NCBI GenBank assembly: GCA_027365475.1
Contig: DAHXNI010000019.1
Coordinates: 1-64,000, forward strand
Length of the DNA: 64,000 nt
Direction: 5' to 3'
Origin: Pseudomonadota bacterium
GTDB taxonomy: Bacteria > Pseudomonadota > Gammaproteobacteria > JAKAQQ01
Position numbers and translations under genes: made by a program. The notes below the pieces were generated by a model, which was given only the letters and a program-made list of their open reading frames with translations, was not told where the DNA came from and did no database searches. Each line of letters opens with the position of its first letter. Position 1 is the stretch's first letter. Positions 19,996 to 29,583 of this stretch are shown here, in pieces.

Positions 19996-21915
19996 ATGCT
20001 GGATTCATTGCGTAATCGCGCTGGCAAGTGGCTGTTATGGGTCATCCTGATTGTCGTGGGCGTCCCCTTCGTCTTTTGGGGCGTGCAGGATTATCCGAGT
20101 TTTCTGGGTGGGAACTATATAGCCCGGGCGGATGGCATCTCCATTGGCCCAGGGGAGCTCGAACGTGCGTTCGAGTCGCAATACGCCCGTATCAGTACAT
20201 TATTCGGAGCCAAGTTCCAGCCGACTCCCGCGGAGCTGGCCACGATCCGACATGAGACGCTTGAGACCCTGATCCAGCGGACGCTGCTTTTGGCCAGGGC
20301 CCGGCGGGATGGACTCCGCGTGACGAAAGCAGAGATGATCCATGCCATCCGTGCCGTGCCTGCTTTTCGCTCGGGCGGGCATTTTTCACCTGCGCTCTAT
20401 GAGGAAGTCCTGAATGAGGAGAATCTGACTCCAGTGACATTTGAAAATGAGGTCCGCGAGTCGCTTCTTCTGGGACAATTGCAGACCGGCATTGAAACCA
20501 CCTCGTTTCTACCCCCAGCTTCCGTCCTCGACCGCTATCGCGTTTCGCATGAGACGCGTCCGGTGCGCTGGGTTGTGATCTCATCAAAACGCTTTCTGCA
20601 CCCCCATTCCATCTCCAATGCCGCGATCAAGAAGGCATACGCCGAGCAATCCTACCGCTTCGTCAACCCAGGCAAAGTGACTCTCTCCTATGTCATGCTG
20701 GATGCCCGGTCCCTGAGGGCGCGCATCCACCCTACGCTGCGTGACCTCCTCACGCTTTATGCCGAGGAGGAATCGAAGTTCACGTCGACGCCGCACTGGA
20801 AAGTCGCGCAAATCTTGATCGCCAGGCGACCAGGCCAGAATGGTCCGGCCAAAACCAAACGCCTGGCGCAAACACTGGTTGCCCAATTGGCTCATGGAGC
20901 ACATTTTGGTGCGCTCGCACGCAAGGATTCGAGTGATGCCGCGAGTGCTGCGCATGGTGGGGATCTCGGGTGGCTGACTCCCAAAAATATTCCTGCTGCG
21001 CTCGTACGCGTCCTCAAGCGTATGAAAGTGGGCGAAGTCAAGGGGCCCCTGCCGACTCCATTCGGGTATCAGATCGTCAAGCTCTTGGCGGCCCGTCCGG
21101 TGAAACGCCTGGCGTTCAAGTCCGTGCGTGCAAAACTGGTCCAGCAGTACCGGGTCAAGGCAGCGATTCGTCTGTATCACCGTCTGCTTCACCAGATGGC
21201 TAATCTTGCTTTTGAACAGGACACGACCCTCAAGCCGCTGAGCTCGACGCTCGGTCTTGCGGTCGGTCAGGTCAGTGGGGTGACTCGTGAACAGGGCACC
21301 GGTATCGCGCGGATCGCCAAAGTGCGACAGGCCGCCTTTGCACCCACCGTCTTGGCTGGCGGATTGAACAGCAAACCCATCCGGTTACCGGGCCACCGAG
21401 CGGTGGTTCTGCGAGTGGTTGCACATACGCCAGCCGTGGCCAAGCCACTTTCAGCCGTTCGTCCCATTTTGGTCCGCGAGCTGGCGGAACAATCTGCCCG
21501 GGCGGAGGCGCGAGGGATAGCGGACCGGATCGCAAACCGCCTGCGCAAAAATCCACGCCAGACGCACATACTGGGATTCAAGGTTCAAGGCCCGTTCACG
21601 GTATCGCTCGCAGGGGGTGCTCTCCGGCATTTCTCGCCTGCGCTCGTGAAAGCCGTGTTCGCCCTGCCGAATCCAGCCCACCCCGGTTCCTCCCGCGTGC
21701 GTGTGGTGAAGCTCCCCAATGGCAATGCAGCGGTGATCGCAGCCGGTCCGATCGAAACACTTTCCAGATCGCGCATCACACCCAAGATGCTCGCGAAATG
21801 GACCCAATCGGCACAAAACGACGACGCCCGGCTTGAGATGCAGCTTTTCTTAAACGAACTGGAACGGACCGGGAAGATCCGTATCAATCAAAAAGCGCTT
21901 CAAAGTGCAACCTGA
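19996..21915 (+). CDS. ppiD: PpiD-type periplasmic peptidyl-prolyl isomerase/chaperone
   Basis: The 639-residue protein begins MLDSLRNRAGKWLLWVILIVVGVPFVFWG, a short cytoplasmic stretch and one membrane anchor. A SurA-like N-terminal chaperone region (GELERAFESQYARISTLF) and a parvulin domain near residues 260-360 (AQILIARRPG, GGDLGWLTP, PTPFGYQIVKLL) follow, then a long C-terminal chaperone part. It sits on the periplasmic face near the Sec translocon and helps outer-membrane proteins fold. The start at 19996 places the anchor correctly. It follows the hup-tRNA cluster as in other gammaproteobacteria. Confidence 0.9.
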   Translation: MLDSLRNRAGKWLLWVILIVVGVPFVFWGVQDYPSFLGGNYIARADGISIGPGELERAFESQYARISTLFGAKFQPTPAELATIRHETLETLIQRTLLLARARRDGLRVTKAEMIHAIRAVPAFRSGGHFSPALYEEVLNEENLTPVTFENEVRESLLLGQLQTGIETTSFLPPASVLDRYRVSHETRPVRWVVISSKRFLHPHSISNAAIKKAYAEQSYRFVNPGKVTLSYVMLDARSLRARIHPTLRDLLTLYAEEESKFTSTPHWKVAQILIARRPGQNGPAKTKRLAQTLVAQLAHGAHFGALARKDSSDAASAAHGGDLGWLTPKNIPAALVRVLKRMKVGEVKGPLPTPFGYQIVKLLAARPVKRLAFKSVRAKLVQQYRVKAAIRLYHRLLHQMANLAFEQDTTLKPLSSTLGLAVGQVSGVTREQGTGIARIAKVRQAAFAPTVLAGGLNSKPIRLPGHRAVVLRVVAHTPAVAKPLSAVRPILVRELAEQSARAEARGIADRIANRLRKNPRQTHILGFKVQGPFTVSLAGGALRHFSPALVKAVFALPNPAHPGSSRVRVVKLPNGNAAVIAAGPIETLSRSRITPKMLAKWTQSAQNDDARLEMQLFLNELERTGKIRINQKALQSAT

Positions 21916-22030
21916 GTGACACGAGTGCGGCTGCCGGCCAGTCGGGTTTGGGCCCGGTGGCTCGGGATCGCGTCTTTGTTGCGGATGGGATGAGCAAAGG
22001 CTGGATGTCATCCGACGAGGATCCAGCGAA

Positions 22031-22831
22031 TCATTCTTCTCCGAAGGGCGGCATGCCGACGATGTGATATCCGCAGTCTACGTAGAGGATTTCACCGGTG
22101 ATCCCGCTTGCGAGATCCGAGCATAGGAACGCAGCTGCATTTCCGACTTCCTCGATTCGGATATTACGTTTGAGCGGTGAGCGTGCCTGCACCTCTGAGA
22201 GCATCTTTCTGAATCCGGACACGCCGCTTGCGGCAAGCGTTTTGACTGGGCCCGGAGACAACGCGTTCACACGGTGTCCGTCCTGTCCGAGATCAAACGC
22301 CATGAAACGCACATTGGCCTCGAGACTGGCTTTGGCTGGCCCCATGACGTTGTAATGAGGAATAGCCTGAACGGCGCCAAGATAGCTCAGGGTGAGCAGA
22401 GCGCCCTCACGGCCGCTCATGAGCGAACGGCCCCGTTTGGCCAGAGCCACAAAGCTGTAAGAGCTGATGTCATGGGCGATCCGGAAACTTTCGCGCTCCA
22501 CACTGTCGAGGTAACGGCCCTCGAGCGCCTCGCGGGGTGCGAAGGCTACCGAATGCACGATCACATCGAGTCCATCCCAGGTTCGGTTGAGGTCGCAGAA
22601 CAGGCCATCAATTTCAGAGTCGGAGGATACATCGCAAGGAAATACAAGTTCAGATCCGAGCCTTGAGGCTAACTCCCGCATCCGTTCTGCGAAACGTTCT
22701 CCCTGATAGGAGAAGGCCAGTGCCGCACCCTGACGGTGCATGGCTTCAGCGATGCCCCAAGCCAGCGAACGTTCACTCGCGACCCCTACGATCAGGCAGC
22801 GTTTACCTTCCAGAAATCCCACGCCGGTCAT
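22031..22831 (-). CDS. fabI: Enoyl-ACP reductase (NADH) FabI
   Basis: This short-chain dehydrogenase-fold enzyme of 266 residues reduces trans-2-enoyl-ACP in the last step of fatty-acid elongation. The nucleotide-binding start ([17 protein letters not shown]) and the active-site set Y150, Y160 and K167 in [19 protein letters not shown] match FabI closely. It faces ppiD across 115 bases. Its start overlaps the mltD stop by four bases (ATGA at 22828-22831), so fabI is translated from the mltD transcript, an unusual partner. Confidence 0.95.
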   Translation of the reverse strand: MTGVGFLEGKRCLIVGVASERSLAWGIAEAMHRQGAALAFSYQGERFAERMRELASRLGSELVFPCDVSSDSEIDGLFCDLNRTWDGLDVIVHSVAFAPREALEGRYLDSVERESFRIAHDISSYSFVALAKRGRSLMSGREGALLTLSYLGAVQAIPHYNVMGPAKASLEANVRFMAFDLGQDGHRVNALSPGPVKTLAASGVSGFRKMLSEVQARSPLKRNIRIEEVGNAAAFLCSDLASGITGEILYVDCGYHIVGMPPFGEE

Positions 22832-24855
22832 CCTCGATTCGACTGGGCAACGGCAATGTAGAGGGTGAGTTGCTCACCGGGGTAGATCAGCTGATTGGGA
22901 GTGACGTGATTCCAGGCGCCAAGCTGGTTCATGCTGACATCAAACCGCTGGGAGATCTGGGACAGGGAATCTCCTGGCCGGACGATGTAGGTGATGCGCT
23001 GAACGGAGTTCAGAGGAGCGGACCGCCCGTGGTCCCAGAGGGTCAATCGTTGGCCGGGGTGCAGGAGGGTGCTCGGGCTGATGTGATTCCAGCGGGCCAG
23101 TGCGAGAAGCGGAACATTGTAGTTTTGGGCGATGGACCAGAGGGAATCTCCGGGCCGGACGGTATAGACCACATGTTGGCCGCGTAGCGCGGTTTTGAGA
23201 CTCTCCGAAGCAGATCCAGCGGCGTGGGCGGCTGTGAGCGCCAGTTCCTCGCCGGGGTGAATGAAGGATTGGGGTGTGATGTGGTTCCAATGCGCCAGTT
23301 CAAGGATCGGGAGGCCGTATTCATGTGCGATGGACCAGAGCGAATCTCCCGGCTGAACCGTATAGACGTTATCGCGCGGAAGTGGCAGGGGCTGGCTGGA
23401 GGCCGAGTTGTGCCAGACGACCAAGGTTTGGCCCGGCTGGATGAAGCTTGTGGGTGCGAGATGATTCCAGTCGGCCAGATCGGTCACGGAAACGTGGTAG
23501 GCCTGTGCGATGGACCAGAGGGAATCGCCAGGCTGGATGCGATAGTCCAACCGGGTCGCGCCCACCGGTGCCGCGTTTTCCTCGGCGATCGCAGGTGCGC
23601 CAAAGGGGACGTATTCCGAGAGGTGTTCGTTCGAGGAAGGAACCAGGAGCCGTTCGCCCGTCCGGATCAGATCCGAAGGCAGTCCGTTTTTTTCACGCAG
23701 CTGCTGAACAGTGGTGCCATAGTGCTCGGCTAGTACTGAAAGCGAGTTGCCCGGTTCAACCCGGTAGGGCACCCACGCCACGAGCTGACGGGTTCCGAGC
23801 TTGTGGAGCCCAGCAAGAAAACGCGCCAGACGGTCGCGTGGAACCAGAAGGCGATCCGGTCCACCGGGATCGGTTGCCCAGCGGTTGAATCCCGGATTCA
23901 GGAGATAAAGCTTTTGGAGGCTCATGCCGAGGAGGTGAGCCGCGAGAGAGAGATCGATCTGCCCCTTCAGCTTGACGATGCTGAGATAGGGCGTATCCGG
24001 AATCCTGGGAAGCTTGATCCCGTAGTGACGGGCATGCTCGATGATATCCCGGACCGCGAGCAGTCTCGGGACGTAGGCTTCGGTGGCGGCCGGAAGGTCG
24101 AGGCTCCAAAAGTCGGTCGGTCGTCCGAGTCTTTGGTTTTCCCGGATGGCGTTTTCAACGGTGATCGCACCTGAGTTGTAAGCGGCCAGCGCGAGTAACC
24201 AGCTGCCGAATTGGGCATGCAGTTGGGACAGGAAATCCAGGGCCGAACGGGTCGATTCGATCAGGTCGCGGCGCCCATCGAACCACCAGTTGATCTTGAT
24301 ACCGAAATGCCTGGCCGTACTCGGAATAAACTGCCAGAGGCCGGCGGCATGCGCCCAGGAATAAGCATAAGGGTCGTAGGCGCTTTCGACGATCGGCAGG
24401 AGTGCGATCTCGGTTGGCAGGTGCCGTTTGCGAACGGCTTTCAGGATGAAGTAGAGGTAGGGTTTGGCGCGGGTTGCGGTGCGCTCCATGTAACCTGGAT
24501 GGTGGATATACCAGTTGAGTTCAACCCGAACGCGCGGGTTCATGGTGCTCGTGAGGCGGAACCCGCTGCGAAGCACCTGCCAGACGTTTTGAATCCCCGG
24601 CTTCGGTTTGAAAACCAGATCCTTCCAGTGCACGAGAGGGGTGTGGCTTGATTCGAAATCCGGAGGTGGCGGTTCACCCGGAGGCAGGCCCTTGAGGCTG
24701 CTGAGGCGCACTGGGCCTGAGGTCGTGGCAGCACTGGGAGCGGCGGGGTGTTGGGAGCGGTCTCCGCCCATGGAGGGGGGGAGTAGCGTACATCCGCCCA
24801 GAACGAGTGCCATAAGAGCCAGGATGCCTGAAGCACGGGACGGAACCCGTTTCAT
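22828..24855 (-). CDS. mltD: Membrane-bound lytic murein transglycosylase D with five LysM domains
   Basis: The 675-residue lipoprotein has a lipobox LVLGGC with acylated C22. An SLT domain carries catalytic E157 in [21 protein letters not shown], and five LysM repeats span from about residue 365 to the end (for example [44 protein letters not shown]). It cleaves glycan strands to 1,6-anhydro products. E. coli MltD has two or three LysM, so five is long. The ATG at 24855 overlaps the gloB stop (TGATG). The last four LysM units are close in sequence, which suggests recent tandem duplication. Confidence 0.93.
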   Translation of the reverse strand: MKRVPSRASGILALMALVLGGCTLLPPSMGGDRSQHPAAPSAATTSGPVRLSSLKGLPPGEPPPPDFESSHTPLVHWKDLVFKPKPGIQNVWQVLRSGFRLTSTMNPRVRVELNWYIHHPGYMERTATRAKPYLYFILKAVRKRHLPTEIALLPIVESAYDPYAYSWAHAAGLWQFIPSTARHFGIKINWWFDGRRDLIESTRSALDFLSQLHAQFGSWLLALAAYNSGAITVENAIRENQRLGRPTDFWSLDLPAATEAYVPRLLAVRDIIEHARHYGIKLPRIPDTPYLSIVKLKGQIDLSLAAHLLGMSLQKLYLLNPGFNRWATDPGGPDRLLVPRDRLARFLAGLHKLGTRQLVAWVPYRVEPGNSLSVLAEHYGTTVQQLREKNGLPSDLIRTGERLLVPSSNEHLSEYVPFGAPAIAEENAAPVGATRLDYRIQPGDSLWSIAQAYHVSVTDLADWNHLAPTSFIQPGQTLVVWHNSASSQPLPLPRDNVYTVQPGDSLWSIAHEYGLPILELAHWNHITPQSFIHPGEELALTAAHAAGSASESLKTALRGQHVVYTVRPGDSLWSIAQNYNVPLLALARWNHISPSTLLHPGQRLTLWDHGRSAPLNSVQRITYIVRPGDSLSQISQRFDVSMNQLGAWNHVTPNQLIYPGEQLTLYIAVAQSNRG

Positions 24856-25646
24856 CAGATGACATCCTCGCGCGCGATAAAGTGATCTTTCCATAGGCGG
24901 AGTTCTCGGAATATCTCGAACGGCTGCCGGAGGGTTTTCCCGGCATGGTGCTCGGCCGCAGTGCGGATGCTGCTGGTTGCCGTGCGTAGGAATGGGTTGA
25001 CTGCGTGCTCCAAACCGACGGTGGTCGGAAGGGTTGCTCGGTTCTGCATTCGTTGCTTTCGGGCCTGACCCCTATATTGTGCTATCAAACGGTTGTCTGG
25101 TTCAAGCGTGGCGGCAAAGGCGAGATTGGCCAGCGTATATTCATGGGCCGGGTAAGTGCGGGTGGTGGGGTTGAGCGAGCCGAGTCTTTGGACGGAGTTG
25201 AAGAGATCCTCCATCCGCCCTTCGAACAGCCGGCCGCATCCGGCACTGAACAGGGTATCTCCGGGGAAAAGGAGCCCATCTCCCTGGTAGGCCACATGAT
25301 CTGTGGTGTGACCCGGAACGGAAAGGACCGTGAGCGCCATGTCCGATGGCAGGGTGATCCGGTCGGCTTCGTGAACCCGTTCGACCGCCACCCGGCCGAG
25401 TACATCGAATGGTCCGTACACGGGCACTTGGGTGTTCAGGTAACCTAGTAGCGGTTCGACCCCGTCGATATGATCGGGGTGGTGGTGGGTGAGGAGGATG
25501 GCCTCGAGATGACAGTGCTTTTGATCGAAATAGCGGATCACAGGATCGGCTGCGCCTGGGTCGACGATCACGACTCCCCCCGTCTCCGAGACGAGTGCCC
25601 AGATGTAGTTGTCTTGAAGTGCCGGGATGGCCGTGACTGTGATCAT
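24855..25646 (-). CDS. gloB: Hydroxyacylglutathione hydrolase (glyoxalase II)
   Basis: This 263-residue metallo-beta-lactamase-fold enzyme hydrolyses S-lactoylglutathione in methylglyoxal detoxification. The metal site is THHHPDH (H54, H56, D58, H59), with further ligands in SVPGHTTDHV and FPGDTLFSAGCGR. The C-terminal HAGK region fits GloB. The start ATG at 25646 gives MITVTAIPALQDNYIW, the family N-terminus. It heads an operon gloB-mltD-fabI and is divergent from the yafS-like gene, keeping the gloB/yafS/rnhA/dnaQ block. Confidence 0.95.
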   Translation of the reverse strand: MITVTAIPALQDNYIWALVSETGGVVIVDPGAADPVIRYFDQKHCHLEAILLTHHHPDHIDGVEPLLGYLNTQVPVYGPFDVLGRVAVERVHEADRITLPSDMALTVLSVPGHTTDHVAYQGDGLLFPGDTLFSAGCGRLFEGRMEDLFNSVQRLGSLNPTTRTYPAHEYTLANLAFAATLEPDNRLIAQYRGQARKQRMQNRATLPTTVGLEHAVNPFLRTATSSIRTAAEHHAGKTLRQPFEIFRELRLWKDHFIAREDVI

Positions 25647-25775
25647 GGGTAAGGATGGTACCAGATCGCTCTGCGTCTGCAGGTGGCTTGGTGGGTGGAG
25701 GTTGGATCCGGATTCCGGATGGTTTCCGGCGGGAGGGTCTTCTTGAGTTTTGGGTCCTGTCTCCGGGAACGGGAA

Positions 25776-26405
25776 ATGGACGTCTTGGCGCGGCTCACAC
25801 CCCTCCTGCATGGCCGAACGCTGCTGGTCGTGGGCGACCGAACCGCATGCGCGACGGGTTCCGGGTGGTCCAATCTGCCCGTTTCGTTGGATCTGCCCCG
25901 TGACGTCTATCCCTCTCAAGCATTCCCGGACGGGAAGCCTTGGCCCTACGGGGATGGCTCGATCGATGCCGTGCTCTGGTTTCACGTCCATGAAACGTGG
26001 GTGCCCCGGGAGACCCTTTTCGAGGAATCAGTTCGGGTGTTGAATCCGGGTGGGCAGATCGTGATTCTTGGATTCCATCCACTCTGGTCGCGACTCCTCC
26101 GTTCGCGGATCACCAAAGTGGGAGATGAACCCTTTTTTCGCCCTGTTCGGGTGGGTTGGCTCGAAAGGCAGCTCACTCGGAGTGGCTTTGGGGTTCGTAC
26201 GGTGCTTTATGGTGCGCGCTGGCCGGGCGCTTTCGATGCTTCGGGGGCAGTGGTGCAGGGCTTGCGCATGGAGTTTGGGGTCCCCCTGATTTACGCTCTG
26301 ATCGCGGTGCGGCAATCGTTTGCCAGTATCCCCCAGCCGAGTTTGAAACCGGTGACCGACTCATCACGCGAACCGATCATTTTGCCCAGCCGACGGGTGA
26401 TGTGA
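25776..26405 (+). CDS. YafS-like SAM-dependent methyltransferase
   Basis: The 209-residue protein has a class I methyltransferase fold of the Methyltransf_11 kind: DGSIDAVLWFHVHETW in the middle and LNPGGQIVILGFHPLW near residue 95. The first glycine-rich motif (LLVVGDRTACATG) is degenerate compared with the standard E/DxGxGxG. The gene lies between gloB (divergent) and rnhA, the position of yafS in E. coli, a family of unknown substrate. The start chosen at 25776 (MDVLARLTPLL) fits the family; in-frame starts upstream to 25683 would enter the gloB promoter. Its stop overlaps the rnhA start. Confidence 0.75.
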   Translation: MDVLARLTPLLHGRTLLVVGDRTACATGSGWSNLPVSLDLPRDVYPSQAFPDGKPWPYGDGSIDAVLWFHVHETWVPRETLFEESVRVLNPGGQIVILGFHPLWSRLLRSRITKVGDEPFFRPVRVGWLERQLTRSGFGVRTVLYGARWPGAFDASGAVVQGLRMEFGVPLIYALIAVRQSFASIPQPSLKPVTDSSREPIILPSRRVM

Positions 26406-26860
26406 TGCACGATTCCGTCCCAGTCGAAATCTGGACCGATGGGGCCTGCAGCGGCAACCCGGGACCCGGAGGTTGGGCTGCCCTCTTGCGTTGGGGGACG
26501 CACGAGCTTGAACTCAGCGGCTCGGAACCCCTCACCACGAACAACCGGATGGAACTGCGGGCGGCCATCGAGGCGCTCAGCGCGCTGCGCGGGAACCACC
26601 CGGTCGCGCTCTATACCGATTCCCGCTATCTTCGGGACGGAGTGATGCACTGGATGCCGGATTGGAAACGGCGTGGCTGGCGGACGGCAGCCGGCAAGGC
26701 GGTCCGCAATCCGGATTTATGGCAGGAGCTCGACGAACGCATCCGGCATCATACGGTCGAGTGGCACTGGGTCCGGGGCCATGAAGGCATCAGCTACAAT
26801 GAGCGCGTTGATCGTCTGGCACGGGCGGCGATCTCACAGGCTCGGGGCGACGCGAGGTAA
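26405..26860 (+). CDS. rnhA: Ribonuclease HI
   Basis: This 151-residue enzyme cuts RNA in RNA-DNA hybrids. The catalytic residues D12, E50, D72 and D136 sit in IWTDGACSGNPGPGG, NNRMELRAAIEAL, LYTDSRYL and ERVDRLAR; H126 in RGHEG helps product release. Its ATG overlaps the preceding stop (TGATG), and dnaQ follows 6 bases later. Sharing a transcript with dnaQ is the classic arrangement, although in E. coli the two are divergent. Confidence 0.96.
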   Translation: MHDSVPVEIWTDGACSGNPGPGGWAALLRWGTHELELSGSEPLTTNNRMELRAAIEALSALRGNHPVALYTDSRYLRDGVMHWMPDWKRRGWRTAAGKAVRNPDLWQELDERIRHHTVEWHWVRGHEGISYNERVDRLARAAISQARGDAR

Positions 26861-26866
26861 CCCAAC

Positions 26867-27589
26867 ATGCGGCAGGTTGTCCTGGATACCGAAACCACCG
26901 GTCTTGCACCGGAGGACGGGCATCGGATCATTGAAATCGGTGCGATCGAACTCAAGGATCGCCGCATGACGGGCCATGATTTCTGGACTTATCTCAATCC
27001 TGAACGGGAGATTGATGCAGGGGCGACCGATGTGCATGGTCTGCGCTCGGACGATCTTGCGGGCAAACCCCGTTTTGCCGAAATCGCGGAGAGCCTGCTT
27101 GAGTTTCTGGCGGGTGATGAGCTCATTATCCACAATGCCCCATTCGACCTTGCTTTCCTGAACCGCGAACTCGAGCGATCCCAGGCACGGATCCGGCGCG
27201 TGGAAACGTATTGTTCGATTCTCGATACCTTACCGCTCGCCCGGCGCCTTCACCCGGGGCAGAACAACAGTCTCGAAGCGCTCTGTCTGCGCTATGCCGT
27301 CGATACCTCCGATCGGACACGGCATGGTGCGCTGATCGATGCGCGTCTTCTGGCCCAGGTCTATCGTGCGATGACCATGGGGCAGGGAGCTTTGGGGCTG
27401 CAGGGTCCGAGTGCGTCGCATCCTGGACCCTCCCAACGCGCGACGCCGCGTGTCTCGAGCACACGCCGTCTTATTCCGGTGACCCTCCGCCCCGAGGATT
27501 GGGCGGCGCACCGTGAATTTCTCAGGCACATCGACCAGAAAAGCGGCGGACAGCTCGCGTGGCGCACGGATCTGGATCCCGCCACCTGA
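26867..27589 (+). CDS. dnaQ: DNA polymerase III epsilon subunit (3'-5' proofreading exonuclease)
   Basis: The 240-residue protein begins MRQVVLDTETTGLAPEDGHR, with exonuclease motif I residues D7 and E9, motif II HNAPFDLAFLNREL and motif III with H in RHGALIDARLLAQVY. The C-terminal 60 residues are the linker that binds the alpha subunit. It proofreads the replicative polymerase. It follows rnhA by 6 bases in the same direction. Confidence 0.95.
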   Translation: MRQVVLDTETTGLAPEDGHRIIEIGAIELKDRRMTGHDFWTYLNPEREIDAGATDVHGLRSDDLAGKPRFAEIAESLLEFLAGDELIIHNAPFDLAFLNRELERSQARIRRVETYCSILDTLPLARRLHPGQNNSLEALCLRYAVDTSDRTRHGALIDARLLAQVYRAMTMGQGALGLQGPSASHPGPSQRATPRVSSTRRLIPVTLRPEDWAAHREFLRHIDQKSGGQLAWRTDLDPAT

Positions 27590-27635
27590 TGCGCACCATA
27601 CTTACCGTTCCAGCATCCGGCGGGCGACCCCTCTG

Positions 27636-28910
27636 ATGACCCATTCGATCGGGCTCCTGCCTGCGGTTTGTGCGGTTCTCCTCGTGGGCGTTCTCGCGCT
27701 TGCCAGTTCGGAATGGCTGGGCATACCGGATCTCCTGATGAGCCTGGCCGGAGGAATTGCCATCGGTCCGATCGGGCTTGCGCTCGTGAATCCGGCCGCA
27801 CATCTGCCCTGGATGCGCGATTTTTTCATTCTGGGTGTCTGCTTCGTCCTTTACGAGGGCGGGCGCGAGATCCGTCTGCCAGTTCTGCGTCAGGTGGGTT
27901 TGAGCGTGTTGGCACTCTCCACCCTGGGTGTTCTGGTGACGGCTGTGCTCCTTGCGGTTGTGGCGGAAAGGTTCTGGTCGCTCGGCTGGCCATTGAGCCT
28001 CATTCTCGGGGCCGCGATCGCATCCACCGACCCGGCTACTCTCATTCCGCTGGTGCGCAGACTCACGTTGCCTGAAAAGGTCGGACAGACCATCATTGCC
28101 GAATCCGCGTGCAACGATGTCATGTCGGCGTTGCTGGTCTTCGCTGGGCTCACTCTGATCGGATCCCGCGCACCCACCTTGCTCGGGGGTGTCGAGCTTT
28201 TCGCGCTCGAGGTTGGAGTGGGACTTCTGGTGGGGTTGTTGAGCGGGGGGCTTTTTCGCCTGCTGGTCGCCCACGAGCGGTTCGGGTTTCTGGCGCAATA
28301 CGCGGTACTGATGGGACTCATCAGTGCGCTGGCTGCCTTCCTCGCGGCCGACGAGTTTTCAGGGAGCGGATTTCTCGCGGTATTTGTGGCTGGAATCGTG
28401 GCGGGGTATGGCACGCCGGCAGAATCCACGCAGTTGTCACGGGAGGACCATGCATTCGAGATGCAGGAGTTTGGGAGTGTCACGACCACCCTCGTGCGGC
28501 TCACCCTCTTCACGCTGCTCGGGGCTTTTGTGAGTAGTTCGATCGCCATCCTCTGGAACCATCTGGGGACGATTTTGTTGTTCGGGTGCCTGCTCATGTT
28601 CGTGATCCGCCCCATCGTGGTCTGGCTGTCCACAGTCTGGGATGTTCGGGCGCACTGGCGTGCGCGCGAGCTGTGGTTCCTATGCTGGGTGCGCGAGACC
28701 GGGGTTGTTGCGGCCGCACTAGCCGGACTCTGGCTCGCGTCGGATCTGCCCCATGCACGGTTTCTGTCATCGGTCGTCTTTGGGGTCATCTGCCTCACGC
28801 TGGCATTACAGGTTCCCACAACCGGATATTGGGCTCTGAGGCTCGGGCTTCTCACCCCCGCCACCGGTAGCACCGATTCCCCACGATCTCCTGATTCCAG
28901 TGGAGGCTGA
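27636..28910 (+). CDS. CPA1-type cation/proton antiporter
   Basis: The 424-residue protein is almost entirely membrane helices, about 12-13 segments. It shows the NhaP/CPA1 features GAAIASTDPATLIPLVRRL and IIAESACNDVMSALLVF, where the ND pair is the ion-binding site, and WVRETGVVAAALAGLW near the end. It exchanges Na+ or K+ for protons. No RCK/TrkA C-terminal domain is present, unlike CvrA-type K+ antiporters. The start at 27636 begins the first helix. It is 46 bases after dnaQ, and an outer-membrane protein gene follows after 6 bases. Confidence 0.85.
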   Translation: MTHSIGLLPAVCAVLLVGVLALASSEWLGIPDLLMSLAGGIAIGPIGLALVNPAAHLPWMRDFFILGVCFVLYEGGREIRLPVLRQVGLSVLALSTLGVLVTAVLLAVVAERFWSLGWPLSLILGAAIASTDPATLIPLVRRLTLPEKVGQTIIAESACNDVMSALLVFAGLTLIGSRAPTLLGGVELFALEVGVGLLVGLLSGGLFRLLVAHERFGFLAQYAVLMGLISALAAFLAADEFSGSGFLAVFVAGIVAGYGTPAESTQLSREDHAFEMQEFGSVTTTLVRLTLFTLLGAFVSSSIAILWNHLGTILLFGCLLMFVIRPIVVWLSTVWDVRAHWRARELWFLCWVRETGVVAAALAGLWLASDLPHARFLSSVVFGVICLTLALQVPTTGYWALRLGLLTPATGSTDSPRSPDSSGG

Positions 28911-28916
28911 AAGCTG

Positions 28917-29516
28917 ATGCGCACGATGTCCTTTTTGGGTGGATCGGTCGGGGTCTTGGTTCTTGGCTGCGTGGTGGCACATGCCGCCACCCCCAATGAG
29001 CTCCCAAGCAACATGGGCCAGAGTTATCTCTCCCTCACGGATTACTCCGGTGGATACTCCCGCTATTTTGGGGACCGTCTTACGGGTCCTGGCGTTCGGT
29101 TGAGCTTTGAGCTTGCGACCCATCTTTTCGTGACGGGGTCGTATGCCCACCTCACACTGGCCAATACGGGCATTGGAATCCATAGGGAAGGTCTCGGGGT
29201 GGGTTATGTGGCGAACCCGACCGGATGGGCTTCGGCTTATGTGGAAACAGAATTCATCCGCTCCACGCTGCACCCTCCGCAGGCCTCCCGTGTCGATGAT
29301 TACTGGAAAATCATCTATGGCATTCGCCAGAGCATTAATCGCACTTTCGAGGTTGACTTCGGGCTTTATACCGATCTCAACCAGCACTGGGGTGCGCGTG
29401 GTTTCGGGGCTGAACTCGGAGTCGATGCGAACTGGGGCCCCCTTCAGCTCGGTGCCGGTTACGATCACAACTCCGATGTCAATGCACTTCTATTTCATCT
29501 GCGGTGGTTCTGGTGA
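28917..29516 (+). CDS. Putative outer-membrane beta-barrel protein
   Basis: The 199-residue product has a signal peptide (MRTMSFLGGSVGVLVLGCVV, cleavage near AHAA) and alternating amphipathic strands such as VRLSFELATHLFVTGSYAHL and AELGVDANWGPLQLGAG. It ends in FHLRWFW, a terminal aromatic as recognised by the BAM complex. About eight strands would fit, a small OmpA/OmpX-size barrel. I recognise no enzyme motif: there is no His-Ser pair as in PagL and no PagP signature. It is linked to the antiporter upstream, and ugd follows 67 bases later. The function is unknown. Confidence 0.7.
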   Translation: MRTMSFLGGSVGVLVLGCVVAHAATPNELPSNMGQSYLSLTDYSGGYSRYFGDRLTGPGVRLSFELATHLFVTGSYAHLTLANTGIGIHREGLGVGYVANPTGWASAYVETEFIRSTLHPPQASRVDDYWKIIYGIRQSINRTFEVDFGLYTDLNQHWGARGFGAELGVDANWGPLQLGAGYDHNSDVNALLFHLRWFW

Positions 29517-29583
29517 TGTGTGCGTCAGGCTCTGCACGGGGGGGATCCCGCCGACTCCTGATTGAACCGGGCGGGGCAGACTG

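Noticed and set aside
22860-23780. Regular DNA repeats as a CRISPR or satellite
   Set aside because: They are the coding repeats of the LysM domains of MltD.
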